NCBI GenBank assembly: GCA_965249005.1
Contig: CBDFLD010000018.1
Span: 310,001-374,000, forward strand
Length of the DNA stretch: 64,000 bases
Direction of reading: 5' to 3'
From: CBDFLD01 sp965249005
GTDB lineage: Bacteria > Acidobacteriota > UBA6911
Below the pieces are notes generated by a model, which had not been told where the DNA came from, did no database searches, and worked only from the letters and a program-made list of their open reading frames with translations. This document shows, piece after piece, positions 25,041-34,900 of the stretch. The number at the start of each line of letters is the position of its first letter. Within the stretch, counting starts at the first letter, position 1. The position numbers were made by a program, and so were the translations under genes.

Positions 25041-27251
25041 TTACGGTTTCAAGGCCCGGATCTTGTCTTCAAAGAGGTCGAAGCGCTCGATGATAACGTG
25101 GCCTGACTTGATTCCCCGATGTTCCCAGTGTCCGCGGGTTTCCCAATCATCGACAAAGGCTTTCGTGTAAGGAACCTCCGGCTCGATTTCTCGCAGACGG
25201 GACATGCTGTGTCGCGGCCGCACCCGAAAGAGCTCGCGAAATGACTGGAAGGCCCCGAGGGCTCGATTGAAATAACGCTGCGCCGCTTCCGGCTGGCTAT
25301 CGGCCACGAGATGCGCCCGATAGAGACTCTGGATGCCTTCGAGACGCATCGAGACGTAATCGAGCTGCCACATGTAATCGTCGAAGAATTCGTTGCCCTC
25401 GAGCAAGGAAGCGAGGGCCCGCGCGGGCAGTAAGGCATCGTGCATCTGCGCTGCCCTGTCTTCGAAAACCGCGAGCCTTTCTCGCAGCCAGGTGAGGCGC
25501 GCCTCTCCCTGAAGCTCGAGCTTGGACAACACGTCCTCGGCACTGTCGTTGTAGCCGGGGGAGACAAGGGAGAGAAATTGATCCCGGTACTGGAGGGTGG
25601 CTCCGAAGTCGATGGCGTCGTAAAACGCGCGCAGGCTCTCGGCGAGAGGTTCGCTCCCCGTGGGGCCGAAGCGCCGTCGTGCCCAGTCCCGATAAAAGGC
25701 GGTCAGGTCTACACGCTTGGTCCACCCGATCTGTGCCGCCAGGTCGGCGATCATTTCGTTGATGCTGGCCTGAATGTGAAAGAAGACGACGCCGTGGGCT
25801 CCTCGGTCCAGCGCGTCGGCGAAGAAATCGATGAGATACCGTGGGTGGTTGCGCGTGCCGTTGGGTGGCCACCATCCTTCGAAATTGGAGTGTGTCAGCT
25901 GGATGTACGGGCGGCCGTCGAAGCCGTCTCTCGGTAGCCGATCGCCGCTGTTGCGAAACAAGTCCCATTCGACGACGCCGATCTCCCGCGGAACTTCCTG
26001 ATTGAAAACCAGCCATTCTTTGCCAGGGTTTTCCGTGATCGTCCGCGGAGTTCTGGCCGGGCAGCGGACGTACGGGTCCGGGCACTCGTGCCGGTACTTC
26101 CAGCACCAGGTCTCGACATACATCTGCGCATCCGGATCTATTTCCTTCAACACCTCCCAGGCTTCGATCGTGGTTGGATTTCGATTCTTCAAATTATCGG
26201 GGAGATGACGTTCATGCTGATAGGAGCAGACGTAGTAGGTATGCGAATCATCGATCCCGAAAGTATCGAGAATGGCTTTCCAGTAGCGCTTCATGATCTG
26301 GCGGCATTCCGGTTGAGAGAATTCGATTCCAACGTTGCGCATGTTGAGCGGGAGGTACTCGAGGTCCGGGAAAAACTTCGGGAAGAACTCGGGCACTTGC
26401 GTGTAAAAGAGATTGTAGGCAATCGAAATGCCGCTCTCTCGCGCGTACTGGAAAATTTCCTTGTTGAGCTTGGTCCGCCAAGAAGGATCCACGGCAAACA
26501 GCGCGAGGGTCTCGTCGTTCTTCTTGATTTCAGGGAATTCGCGGAAGATCACATCCCCCCACATGTAACCGCCGGCATCGTGCATCATCGGGAGCGTGTT
26601 GAAGCGCTTACGGCGCATCCAGTCGATCGACTCTTTCCATCGGTCCGCGGACCAGAGCCGCCAGCAGTTCGCGTGGGGGTGTTTCCACGTATGGTGATGA
26701 AACAGCCCTCGTGTGCTCGCCGCTGGTACCTCGGCCCGGTGCAGGCCGGCCAGCGAGACGGATGGGTTGTCCGGCACGCGGTTGCCGTCGATGAAAAAGC
26801 CGATTCCCAGCTCGTTTTCCAGAAAGGAATAAGCAGCGTAAGAGGCGCCGCGGCCGGTCTGCCCCATCAAAACGACCACTGTCTTTCCGTCGGCCTCGAG
26901 TGACTGAACAAGAGATCCCTCGGGCCCCAGATCACGCCCGGCTTTCACTTTGCCCTGTTGCAGGAGCTTACCCAACGCGGCATTGTTCTCGGCGGTGCCG
27001 AAGATCAAGGCGGCCGGTTCGTCTAGTGACGACAGCGGCACAGTGGAGAGCTGTCGGCGGACGACGGCTTTGATCGATCTTTGAAGAAAGCTCGCCAGAT
27101 CCTCGATCGCCAACCGTTCGGCGACGGAAACTTCGTTTGGGATAATGAGTGCAACTCTCTGGTCTCGAGCCAGCTCGAGTGTGGCGGCGGTCAGCCCGGT
27201 TGTATGAAATGATGTCAAGGTAACTAGCGCAAAGTTGATGATTCTTCTCAT
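25041..27251 (-). CDS. GH89-like (alpha-N-acetylglucosaminidase-fold) secreted enzyme, copy 1
   Basis: The 736-residue protein starts at ATG 27251 after AGGAGAACC and has a signal peptide. Its N-terminal domain (IEDLASFLQRS ... AAYSFLENELGIGFF) resembles the accessory domain of GH20/GH67-type enzymes. The barrel follows the order of human NAGLU: RWKESIDWMRRKRFN, VPEFFPKFFPDL, SYQHE, PYIQLTHSNFEGW, INEMIADLAAQIGW. Glu499 of INEMIADL aligns by eye with the NAGLU nucleophile region; Glu347 of SYQHE is the other candidate. Family assignment is by motif order only. A close paralogue is at 49764. It is divergent from a CehA/McbA gene. Confidence 0.65.
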   Translation of the reverse strand: MRRIINFALVTLTSFHTTGLTAATLELARDQRVALIIPNEVSVAERLAIEDLASFLQRSIKAVVRRQLSTVPLSSLDEPAALIFGTAENNAALGKLLQQGKVKAGRDLGPEGSLVQSLEADGKTVVVLMGQTGRGASYAAYSFLENELGIGFFIDGNRVPDNPSVSLAGLHRAEVPAASTRGLFHHHTWKHPHANCWRLWSADRWKESIDWMRRKRFNTLPMMHDAGGYMWGDVIFREFPEIKKNDETLALFAVDPSWRTKLNKEIFQYARESGISIAYNLFYTQVPEFFPKFFPDLEYLPLNMRNVGIEFSQPECRQIMKRYWKAILDTFGIDDSHTYYVCSYQHERHLPDNLKNRNPTTIEAWEVLKEIDPDAQMYVETWCWKYRHECPDPYVRCPARTPRTITENPGKEWLVFNQEVPREIGVVEWDLFRNSGDRLPRDGFDGRPYIQLTHSNFEGWWPPNGTRNHPRYLIDFFADALDRGAHGVVFFHIQASINEMIADLAAQIGWTKRVDLTAFYRDWARRRFGPTGSEPLAESLRAFYDAIDFGATLQYRDQFLSLVSPGYNDSAEDVLSKLELQGEARLTWLRERLAVFEDRAAQMHDALLPARALASLLEGNEFFDDYMWQLDYVSMRLEGIQSLYRAHLVADSQPEAAQRYFNRALGAFQSFRELFRVRPRHSMSRLREIEPEVPYTKAFVDDWETRGHWEHRGIKSGHVIIERFDLFEDKIRALKP

Positions 27252-27266
27252 GGTTCTCCTGTAATG

Positions 27267-27290
27267 GCACCGGCTCTTGGGAGCCGGTGC
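27267..27290. repeat. Perfect 10-bp GC-rich hairpin in the leader of GH89-like copy 1
   Basis: GCACCGGCTC (27267-27276) and GAGCCGGTGC (27281-27290) pair perfectly around a 4-nt loop. It lies just upstream of the Shine-Dalgarno of the minus-strand gene starting at 27251, so it would form in that transcript's leader. Confidence 0.65.
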
Positions 27291-27399
27291 GCTCTCCGCG
27301 TCAGGTCTCGGCGAAACGTAGCCCCTGGGAAAGTCTCTGATGGTAACATGAATTGACGAATGTTTAATTGGCTTAGGTAGTGGACGGAAGACGGAAGCA

Positions 27400-29067
27400 A
27401 TGACAAGACGAACCTGGCTGCTACGCATCGGTGCGATTGCTGTTCTAGGTGTGAGCCTACTCCATGCGATCCAGTCCGATCGGTTGGCGACCCTGTCGGT
27501 CACGATCACGAATGCGCAGACGGGAGAGAAAACACCGGTCCGCGTTCGATTAACGGACGGCGAAGGCAACCTTCTCCCGACGGAGAAGGGTGTGCTGCCG
27601 GCGCCTGGTGCTACCCTCGGGGTGCCCGAGGAAGCGATTGCTCTCATGCACGGCCGCTGGGACAAGCCCGAGTGGTACGCACTGCAGAAAGACGGATCGT
27701 TCTACGTCGATGGATCCTTCCACACCGAGCTTCGTCCCGGGGACTATCGGATTCGTGTGTCCAAGGGCAATGAATTCGTTGCGCAGACTCATGCGATCCG
27801 CCTCGAGCCGGGAGAGAGCGTTGCCCATAAGTACGAGCTGCATCGTTGGATCAACATGCCGGAGCGGGGCTGGTATTCCTCCGACGACCATATCCATCTG
27901 AGACGATCCCCGCGCGAAGATCCTTCGATTCTCCGATGGGTGGCAGCCGAGGACATTCACGTCGGGACCCTCTTGCAGGTAGGAGACCTGTGGCGAACGT
28001 ACTTTCACCAGTACGGCTTTGGCGAGCACGGACTCTACCGAGAAGGCAGCACCATACTGGCGTCCGGACAGGAAGAACCTCGAACTCCGGAGATCGGCCA
28101 TACGATTTCGTTATTGGCCCGAGAGTTCGTACGGTTTCAAGGCAGGTACTACCAATACGACCAAGTCTTCGACCGGATCCGAGAGCTGGGCGGAATCGCC
28201 GGGTACGCCCATCAGGCGATGAGCTTCCACGGCTATCGCGGCATGGCGCTGGATGTACCGCGCGGGAAGGTCGATTTTCTGGAGTTGCTGCAGTTCTGCG
28301 TGCTCGGCGGCCCGCTGCACACCGAGCACTACTATCATTTCCTGGATCTGGGATTTCGGCTGACTGCCACGGCCGGGTCCGATTTTCCTTGGTGTGGGAA
28401 CGGGCCGAAGTTCGGCCTCGAGCAGGGATGTCATCCGCCATCGATCCTTGGTTGCTCTCAGATCGGAGACGCTCGTTTCTATACCTACACCGGCGAGGGG
28501 TTGACCTACGATGCCTGGGCTGAGAACGTCAAGGCCGGTCATACCTTCGTCACGAGCGGTCCCATACTCGACCTGAAGGTCGACCAGCACCTTCCCGGAG
28601 AGACCGTCGACGTCGATCGCGGGACGACGATTCGCGTCGAGGCGTCGGCATTCGGACATCCCTTCCAGATTCCGCTCGAGCGGCTCGAGATCATCGGCCA
28701 CGGGAAAGTTCTCGAGTCGGTCTCCGTCCAGGATACCGGACAAAGTACCGAGATGCTGAAACTCGAGCTCGAGATTCCGATCGACGAGGGCATTTGGATT
28801 GCCGCCCGCTGCACGGCAAAGCCGACGCAGGTTGCCCATACCACTCCGGTGTACGTCACCGTGAACGGTGGGGGCTTTTACAACCCGGAAACCCTGCACC
28901 ACTACCTCGACCTCACAGAGGATTACCTGCAAGAGCTCGAACGTGAGCTCGCTCATCCAACGAAGGGATTTGATTTTGACGCCTCCAGCCACCGCAAAGG
29001 CTTGACTGAGCGCATTGCCGCCTCCCGCAAAGCACTGCGCGCGCTGCAAGAGAACGGCCCACGCTGA
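27400..29067 (+). CDS. CehA/McbA-family metallohydrolase, exported
   Basis: The 555-residue protein has an N-terminal signal or anchor (TRRTWLLRIGAIAVLGVSLL), a beta-sandwich region, then a PHP-like metallohydrolase domain. Metal-site motifs are YSSDDHIHLRR, VAAEDIHVGTLLQVGDL, GYAHQAM and TATAGSDFPW. CehA and McbA were described as carbaryl hydrolases, but most relatives have unknown substrates. VKAGHTFVTSGPILDL is typical of the CehA/McbA family. It is divergent from GH89-like copy 1 and convergent with a DUF6807 gene ending 2 bp away. A longer paralogue is at 56643-58799. Confidence 0.82.
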   Translation: MTRRTWLLRIGAIAVLGVSLLHAIQSDRLATLSVTITNAQTGEKTPVRVRLTDGEGNLLPTEKGVLPAPGATLGVPEEAIALMHGRWDKPEWYALQKDGSFYVDGSFHTELRPGDYRIRVSKGNEFVAQTHAIRLEPGESVAHKYELHRWINMPERGWYSSDDHIHLRRSPREDPSILRWVAAEDIHVGTLLQVGDLWRTYFHQYGFGEHGLYREGSTILASGQEEPRTPEIGHTISLLAREFVRFQGRYYQYDQVFDRIRELGGIAGYAHQAMSFHGYRGMALDVPRGKVDFLELLQFCVLGGPLHTEHYYHFLDLGFRLTATAGSDFPWCGNGPKFGLEQGCHPPSILGCSQIGDARFYTYTGEGLTYDAWAENVKAGHTFVTSGPILDLKVDQHLPGETVDVDRGTTIRVEASAFGHPFQIPLERLEIIGHGKVLESVSVQDTGQSTEMLKLELEIPIDEGIWIAARCTAKPTQVAHTTPVYVTVNGGGFYNPETLHHYLDLTEDYLQELERELAHPTKGFDFDASSHRKGLTERIAASRKALRALQENGPR

Positions 29068-29068
29068 T

Positions 29069-30094
29069 TCAGGATTCGTTTTCGTATTCGGATTGGAGCT
29101 GATCGATGCTGTCGCGATCGAGCTCTCCACGATGCAGGATCATGCGGTAGCGAAGTTCCAGGGGTTCTGTTCGCGATAGAGGGACTGGCTCGCGGCCCGG
29201 GAAGACCGGGTTCTGCATACTGGGGCGATTTCTCAGGATCCAGGGCGGCGGAAAGACCGGCAGTGACGGGTGGCAGAGTATGGCGACACCGGTCGGAGTC
29301 TCCGAATCGTCGATCGTGGCTCTGAAGTGCACCCACGGTCCGGCATCGATTGTGGGCAACTTCGGCTTGATGGGTCCCTCGCGGCCGTTGAAGAGAATCT
29401 TCTTGGGATTCACGATCCTGGCCGAGAACCCACCGTAACCCTTGTTGTCTTCCGATCCGCCGATGGTCACAGAATCCAGCAGGGCCAGCAATTGAATGGA
29501 GAAATCAATCTTCCGGTAATCCTGCGAAGCGCGATGCACACGAACCGTGGCCGTTTCCTTGACCAAGGGAATCTGCTTTTTGTCCTGTTCGACCCAGAGG
29601 GGGGATTTCCAGAGGACCTCGGCGACGAGCGCGATCGATTCCGGGTGAGACTGGATCACTTTCACACTCTGGACGTCCCAAGAAAAATTGCGCGTCAGCC
29701 AAGGGTCCCCGATTCTTTTCTCCCCGACCCAGACCTGGTGCCATGTCCAGAAGATTCCTCGTTGATGCCGGTGATCGAGAGGAAAGTCCTCGGTCAGCAC
29801 GCGTCCGTCCAGGTCATAGAGCGGGTGGATGTAATCGGCCCGAGTAAACCGACCCTCGAACGACTTGGGCTCGCGCTGGTAAAAAAGGACACGGGCCCCA
29901 TCCTCCAGAATCCAAACGCCAGCCTTTTCCTCACGCGCCGCCAGGCCGCTCGGGCCCACGCTCTTTGCAGGTTGGACGTGCGTGCACGCAACCATTCCGG
30001 CGAGCGCGACAAACCCGAACAAAAACACCGCGATCGGCGCCGAGAAAACGGGCCTCGGACCGACGACTTGCATCCGGCGCAAAATAGCTTTCAA
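29069..30094 (-). CDS. DUF6807 (PmoA-type) family lipoprotein
   Basis: The chosen start is TTG 30094, four bases after GGAGG, giving about 341 residues; ATG 30073 is possible. A hydrophobic segment ending GMVAC is a lipobox, so the protein is probably membrane-anchored outside the cytoplasm. DFPLDHRHQRGIFWTWHQVW and PTGVAILCHP are typical of the PmoA/DUF6807 family, named after methane oxygenase annotation but of unknown function. The family is frequent in glycan-degrading bacteria. It lies 11 bp after the dihydroorotate-dehydrogenase-like gene, so the two likely form an operon. Confidence 0.75.
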   Translation of the reverse strand: MKAILRRMQVVGPRPVFSAPIAVFLFGFVALAGMVACTHVQPAKSVGPSGLAAREEKAGVWILEDGARVLFYQREPKSFEGRFTRADYIHPLYDLDGRVLTEDFPLDHRHQRGIFWTWHQVWVGEKRIGDPWLTRNFSWDVQSVKVIQSHPESIALVAEVLWKSPLWVEQDKKQIPLVKETATVRVHRASQDYRKIDFSIQLLALLDSVTIGGSEDNKGYGGFSARIVNPKKILFNGREGPIKPKLPTIDAGPWVHFRATIDDSETPTGVAILCHPSLPVFPPPWILRNRPSMQNPVFPGREPVPLSRTEPLELRYRMILHRGELDRDSIDQLQSEYENES

Positions 30095-30105
30095 GGGCCC
30101 TCCAA

Positions 30106-31206
30106 TTAAGATTGCGCGGGTATCGGGGCTGTGCCGCTGGGATTTGCCTCGCAGGACCAATTCCGTCGAATCTCGAGCCCGGCCGCCGGGTTGACCATGA
30201 TGGACGTAGCCAACAGAACAGCCCCCGCCCCCGCCTGCAAGTACGCCTGGACGTGATCGGCGGTATGGGCGCCTCCCACCCCGGCGATACTCAGTTTCTG
30301 ATTGGCTTTTTTGGCGTGTGCGGCGAAACGGCGAACCTGCTCCATGGACGCTTCCCGGGTGGCATCGCCGCAGATACCGCGGCGCTGGCCATCGAAAAGC
30401 AAACCCCCATCCGGACCGACGACCGTCGTCGCGATACTGTTGGTCATGGCCAGAGCGTCGACGTATGGGCCGACGGCGCGCAACACTGCGTCCGTTTCTT
30501 CGTCGCTACGTACGTGACCGATCTTGATCATGTAGGGAACGGATCCAATGCGGTCCCGCACGTGAGAGCTGACGATTTCCATGGCCTTCGGCTCTTGATA
30601 GAGCTGTCCGTCTCGACTCGAGACGTTCGGGCAAGAGTAATTGGTTTCGACCATGTCTGCGCCGCTGTCCACTGCCCACCTCGCGCAGTCCGCGTAGTCG
30701 CGCGCCAGATCTTCGATTGTCCATCCGGATCGCGTGGTTCCAACAACGGAGACAACCAGCAGCTTACCTCTGGGTAGTTGGCGACGCGTCTGTTCGATGT
30801 CGGTTCGCCACTGCTCCGGTGCCTTGGAGGGCATTCCGAACGATACGGCCCAGGTTCCCGCCATCTTGCCTGCGGCCGGCAACCTCTCTTCGTCCCCCAT
30901 GAGGGTTGCGGTCGTTACCGGTAATAGATTCGGCAGGGGATAGCAGGCTCGCGCCACGCTGCGTACTGTCTTGTAGGTCAGAATGTCGAACCCCAAGCTG
31001 GCGTAGTATAGAATCCATCTCCCGTTCAGAAGTGGGCCGGCTGGGATTCCGAGCGGAGAATCCACGGACAATCCGCAGAATTGCCAGTCGCCCGGAATAG
31101 CCGGTGCCTCGACTTCGACCGGTTCCGGTGCACTCGAGTAGTTGTAGTCGTACGTTCGCGAATAATCGTAGCGAGGGAGCCGGTCCGGCCCCGTGGACGA
31201 TTGCAT
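30106..31206 (-). CDS. Dihydroorotate dehydrogenase-like flavoenzyme
   Basis: This 366-residue FMN TIM barrel resembles class 1 dihydroorotate dehydrogenase and PreA. ETNYSCPNVSS contains the Cys that serves as active-site base in class 1 enzymes. KIGHV supplies a phosphate-side Lys, and AMTNSI and IAGVGG match FMN-binding segments. An N-terminal extension of about 40 residues rich in Tyr and Pro is unlike housekeeping PyrD, and no other pyr genes are nearby. It may reduce or oxidise a different substrate. ATG 31206 follows an AGGCGG-like site. Confidence 0.8.
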   Translation of the reverse strand: MQSSTGPDRLPRYDYSRTYDYNYSSAPEPVEVEAPAIPGDWQFCGLSVDSPLGIPAGPLLNGRWILYYASLGFDILTYKTVRSVARACYPLPNLLPVTTATLMGDEERLPAAGKMAGTWAVSFGMPSKAPEQWRTDIEQTRRQLPRGKLLVVSVVGTTRSGWTIEDLARDYADCARWAVDSGADMVETNYSCPNVSSRDGQLYQEPKAMEIVSSHVRDRIGSVPYMIKIGHVRSDEETDAVLRAVGPYVDALAMTNSIATTVVGPDGGLLFDGQRRGICGDATREASMEQVRRFAAHAKKANQKLSIAGVGGAHTADHVQAYLQAGAGAVLLATSIMVNPAAGLEIRRNWSCEANPSGTAPIPAQS

Positions 31207-31302
31207 GATCCGCCTCGGTCAGTTGTCTTTAGGGGACTCCAGCGCCCCTTTCCAGAATACCGCAGTGTGAGTTCATTCGAAACAGATTAGCTGCGGGCCA
31301 AT

Positions 31303-31357
31303 GCTACGGGCCGCCGGCCCGTAGCGCTGAAGGCTGATAGCTGTCAGCTGATAGCTC
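31303..31357. repeat. Gene-boundary hairpin with GCTGATAGC iterons
   Basis: GCTACGGGCC/GGCCCGTAGC (31303-31325, loop GCC) is followed by three copies of a GCTGAnAGC-like unit up to about 31357. The last iteron encodes the final residues and stop codon of the HAD phosphatase gene on the opposite strand. Confidence 0.8.
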
Positions 31358-31982
31358 CTAGAGCCGCCGGCAACCGATCTCGCACATCTCGAAACGACTC
31401 AAACGGAACAAAGGAATGTCCCCGGGCCCTGCAGTACTCGGCGAGATAGGTCTTGGCGAAAAGGACATCCGCAAAGGGAATAGCCATGATATCGGAGGTC
31501 CCGTCCCCCACGAATACGGTCCTCACCTCGCTCGCAACCGCGCGGAGGATACGCGCCTTGTCATTCTCTTCCCTCTTCCTGTAGATCCAACCCTGTGGCC
31601 TCATCTCGACCTCATGGGCGTAGCACGGTATGTCGAGCGAGGCCAAGAAAAAGGCAATCACTTGCTCGATCCCGGAGCTCACCACCGAAACGGAATAGTC
31701 GAGCTGCTGGCACCACTGGACAAAGGGGACAAACTCGGGATCGATGGAGATGTGACCTCTCAAGTACTCTTGGGCTTCTTCCCAGCTGGCATTCACGCTG
31801 GCAAGCTCTTGTCGAATGCATTCGTAGTTCGAGAGTGAACCTTCCTTGACCTTGTCTATGATCCGGCGCCGGTACTGGCTCCCGCCACCAAGATCCTCCG
31901 TGAAGGCGACGATGGAGTCTCGATTGGTGATGGTGCCATCGAAATCGCAAAAGACGTGAACCTTCTGGCTTTCCATTCTCAC
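31344..31982 (-). CDS. MtnX-like HAD-IB phosphatase
   Basis: The 212-residue protein carries the HAD nucleophile motif FCDFDGTIT near residue 13, VVSSGIEQ (motif II) and FVGDGTSDIMA (motif IV). It resembles MtnX/phosphoserine-phosphatase-type HAD-IB enzymes, which dephosphorylate small metabolites such as methionine-salvage intermediates. No other methionine-salvage genes are in the window, so the substrate is open. GTG 31982 or ATG 31976 may start translation. It begins 13 bp after the pyruvate carboxylase stop and probably shares its message. Its last codons come from a repeat element. Confidence 0.82.
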   Translation of the reverse strand: MRMESQKVHVFCDFDGTITNRDSIVAFTEDLGGGSQYRRRIIDKVKEGSLSNYECIRQELASVNASWEEAQEYLRGHISIDPEFVPFVQWCQQLDYSVSVVSSGIEQVIAFFLASLDIPCYAHEVEMRPQGWIYRKREENDKARILRAVASEVRTVFVGDGTSDIMAIPFADVLFAKTYLAEYCRARGHSFVPFESFRDVRDRLPAALGAIS

Positions 31983-31995
31983 GGCCCCGGCCCCG

Positions 31996-34900
31996 CTACT
32001 CGATCACCACCAGAAGGTCTTTCGGCTCCACGTTCTGGCCCACGGATACGAGTTTTTGGACTACCTTGCCAGCCACAGGCGCATAGACCGTGGATTGCAT
32101 CTTCATTGCTTCCATCATCAGCAGCTTGTCTCCCTTGCGGACCGGTTGGTTCAACTCCGCGGCGATACTGGTAACGACGCCCGGAATCGGCGCTCCCACG
32201 TGCCCGGGATGATTCGGATCCGCTTTGGGATTCGGCTCGCTCTTGGCTTCCAGCGATCGGTCGCGGACCCGCACTGTCCGTGGTTGCCCGTTCAACTCGA
32301 AGAAAACGGTTCGGGTTCCATCTTCGTGGGGTTCGCTCACGGTCAAGAACTTGACAATCAGTGTCTTGCCCGGTTCGATGTCGATGGCGCACTCTTCGCC
32401 TTGCTCTACCCCATAGAAGAACTGCGGAGTGGGAAGCACTTCCAATTCACTGTACTTTCTGCATGCCTCGTCGAACTCGAGGAAGACCTTCGGATACAGC
32501 AGGTAGCTCAGCAGATCCGCGCGGGAAGGGGCCCGGCGGAGTTTTTTTTCGAGGCGAGCAGACTCCTGTTTGAAATCCGCAGGCTTCAGCTTGGCCCCCG
32601 GTCGACCCCGATTCGGTTTCTTCCCCCTCAAAATGACCTGCTTGATCTTCCTGGGCCATCCTCCCGGAGGTTGGCCGAGCGAGCCCATGAACATGTCGAC
32701 TACCGAGTTTGGAATGTTCAAGTTATGCTCCGGTCCCAGGGCTTCCATCTCTTGGACTGTCACGCCGTGGCTCACCAGAAAAAGCGCCAGGTCGCCCACC
32801 ACCTTGCTCGAAGGGGTCACCTTGATGATGTCGCCGAACGCCATATTGACCTCCGCGTAGGTTCGAGCCACCTCCGGCCACCGTTCCCCGAGTCCCATCG
32901 CGTTCGCCTGCGCTTTCAGATTTGTGTACTGACCGCCGGGCATCTCGTGCAGATAGACTTCCGCGGTCCCGGACTTCGGCGCGGCGTCAAAGGGCTCGTA
33001 CCAGGTCCGCACCACCTCCCAGTAGTCGGCACACCGATCGAGAGCCTCCGAGTCCAGACCTGTTTTTCTTGGCGTGTGCGCCAGGGCGGCCACAATCGAG
33101 TTGAGATTCGGTTGGCTGGTGGTGCCGCTCATCGGGCCGATGGCGGCATCGGCGACGTCCACTGCCGCATCGGTTGCCTTGAGAATCGAGGCTGCATTGA
33201 GACCGCTGGTGTCGTGGGTGTGGAAGTGAATCGGCAAGTCGGTTTCCTGGCGCAGCGCTCTGATCAGCTTGTATGCGGCGTAGGGTTTACACAACCCCGC
33301 CATGTCCTTGATGGCCAGAATGTGGGCTCCCATTTTCTCGAGCTCCTTGGCCATGTTGAGGTAATAGCCGAGAGGGTACTTGTCCCGCTTGGGGTCGAGA
33401 ATGTCGCCCGTATAGCAGATGGCCGCTTCGCACACTGTTTGGGTTTTCCGAACCGCGTCCATCGCGACGCGCATGTTGGGGAGATAGTTCAGCGAGTCGA
33501 AAATCCGGAAGATATCGATCCCCTGGCGGGCCGCCTCGTAGATGAATTCCCGGACCACGTTGTCCGGGTATGCGGTGTAGCCCACCGCATTGGAGGCGCG
33601 CAGCAGCATCTGAAAGCAGATGTTCGGGATCTGCCGGCGTAGCTCAGAAAGCCGCCGCCAAGGATCCTCGTGTAGGAACCGCAGGGAGGCATCGAAAGTA
33701 GCCCCACCCCACATCTCCAGGCTATAGAGACCATGCATCCGGTGCGCCATCCAGTTGGCAATCCGGGTCATGTCGTGGGTGCGCATGCGGGTGGCCATCA
33801 GCGATTGGTGAGCGTCGCGCAGTGTGGTATCGGTGAGCAACAATCTCTTCTGCGCGCGCGTCCAGGCGGCGAACTTTTCCGCGCCTATCTGGTTCAAGAG
33901 CTGTCTGGTGCCGTCGGGTGGCGTGGCGGGATCACGCGGCGGTACGGGGGCCGGCCGTATGACCGGCGCCTTTTTCCCGTTCATCTCCGGCTTCTGATTG
34001 ACGAGGGTCTCGCCGAGATAGGTCAATAATTTCGTGGCCCGATCGCGGCGTGGGATGAAGGAAAACAATTCCGGCGTATCATCCAGGAATGAAGTCGTGG
34101 CGCGCCCTTGTTGAAACTCTGGATGGTTGACGACATTCTCCAGGAACGGAATGTTGGTCTGGACCCCTCGAATTCTGAACTCCCGCAAGCCGCGATCCAT
34201 GCGTTCGCAAGCCTGAACAAAGCTCCGTCCCCAGGCCGTTACCTTCACCAACAGGGAATCGTAGTAAGGGGTGATGACCGCTCCCCCATAGGCCGAGGCC
34301 CCGTCGAGTCGGATGCCGAATCCTGCAGGGGACCGGTAGGTGTGAAGCCGACCATAATCGGGGATGAAATTGTTGGTAGGGTCTTCGGTGGTCACCCGGC
34401 ACTGAAGGGCATATCCGTTCAAAGGAATGCCATCTCGGGGCAAAGCCATATCGCCTTCGTGCAGATCCTGCCCTTGCGCGATCTGGATTTGACAGCGAAC
34501 CAGATCCACGCCGGTCACAGCTTCGGTAACGGTGTGCTCTACCTGGATGCGGGGATTGACTTCGATGAAATACCACTGTCCCGTCTCGGCGTCGAGCAGG
34601 AATTCGACCGTGCCGGCGCTGTAATAACCTGCCTGCCGGGCTATCTTTATCGCCGCTTCCGAAAGTTGCTGGGCGACCTCGCGGTCCAGGTTGACGGCGG
34701 GTGCCACCTCGATCACCTTCTGATGGCGCCGCTGAACGCTGCAGTCCCTCTCGTAGAGCGATAGTATGTGTCCCTTGGTGTCGCCCAGGACCTGGACTTC
34801 GAGATGGCGAGCCTTCCGGATAAAGCGTTCCAGGAATACGGTATCGTTGCCGAAGGCCGCGGAGGCTTCCTTCCGTGCTTCGTCGAGCCTTTTCCGCAAC

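Noticed and set aside
27400..29067. Assigning carbaryl (pesticide) hydrolase function to the CehA/McbA proteins
   Set aside because: The family name comes from two biochemical cases; context here points to glycan metabolism and the substrate is unknown.
32056..33642. Plus-strand 528-codon open frame opposite pyruvate carboxylase
   Set aside because: It is the complement of an intact pyc and has no conserved motif.
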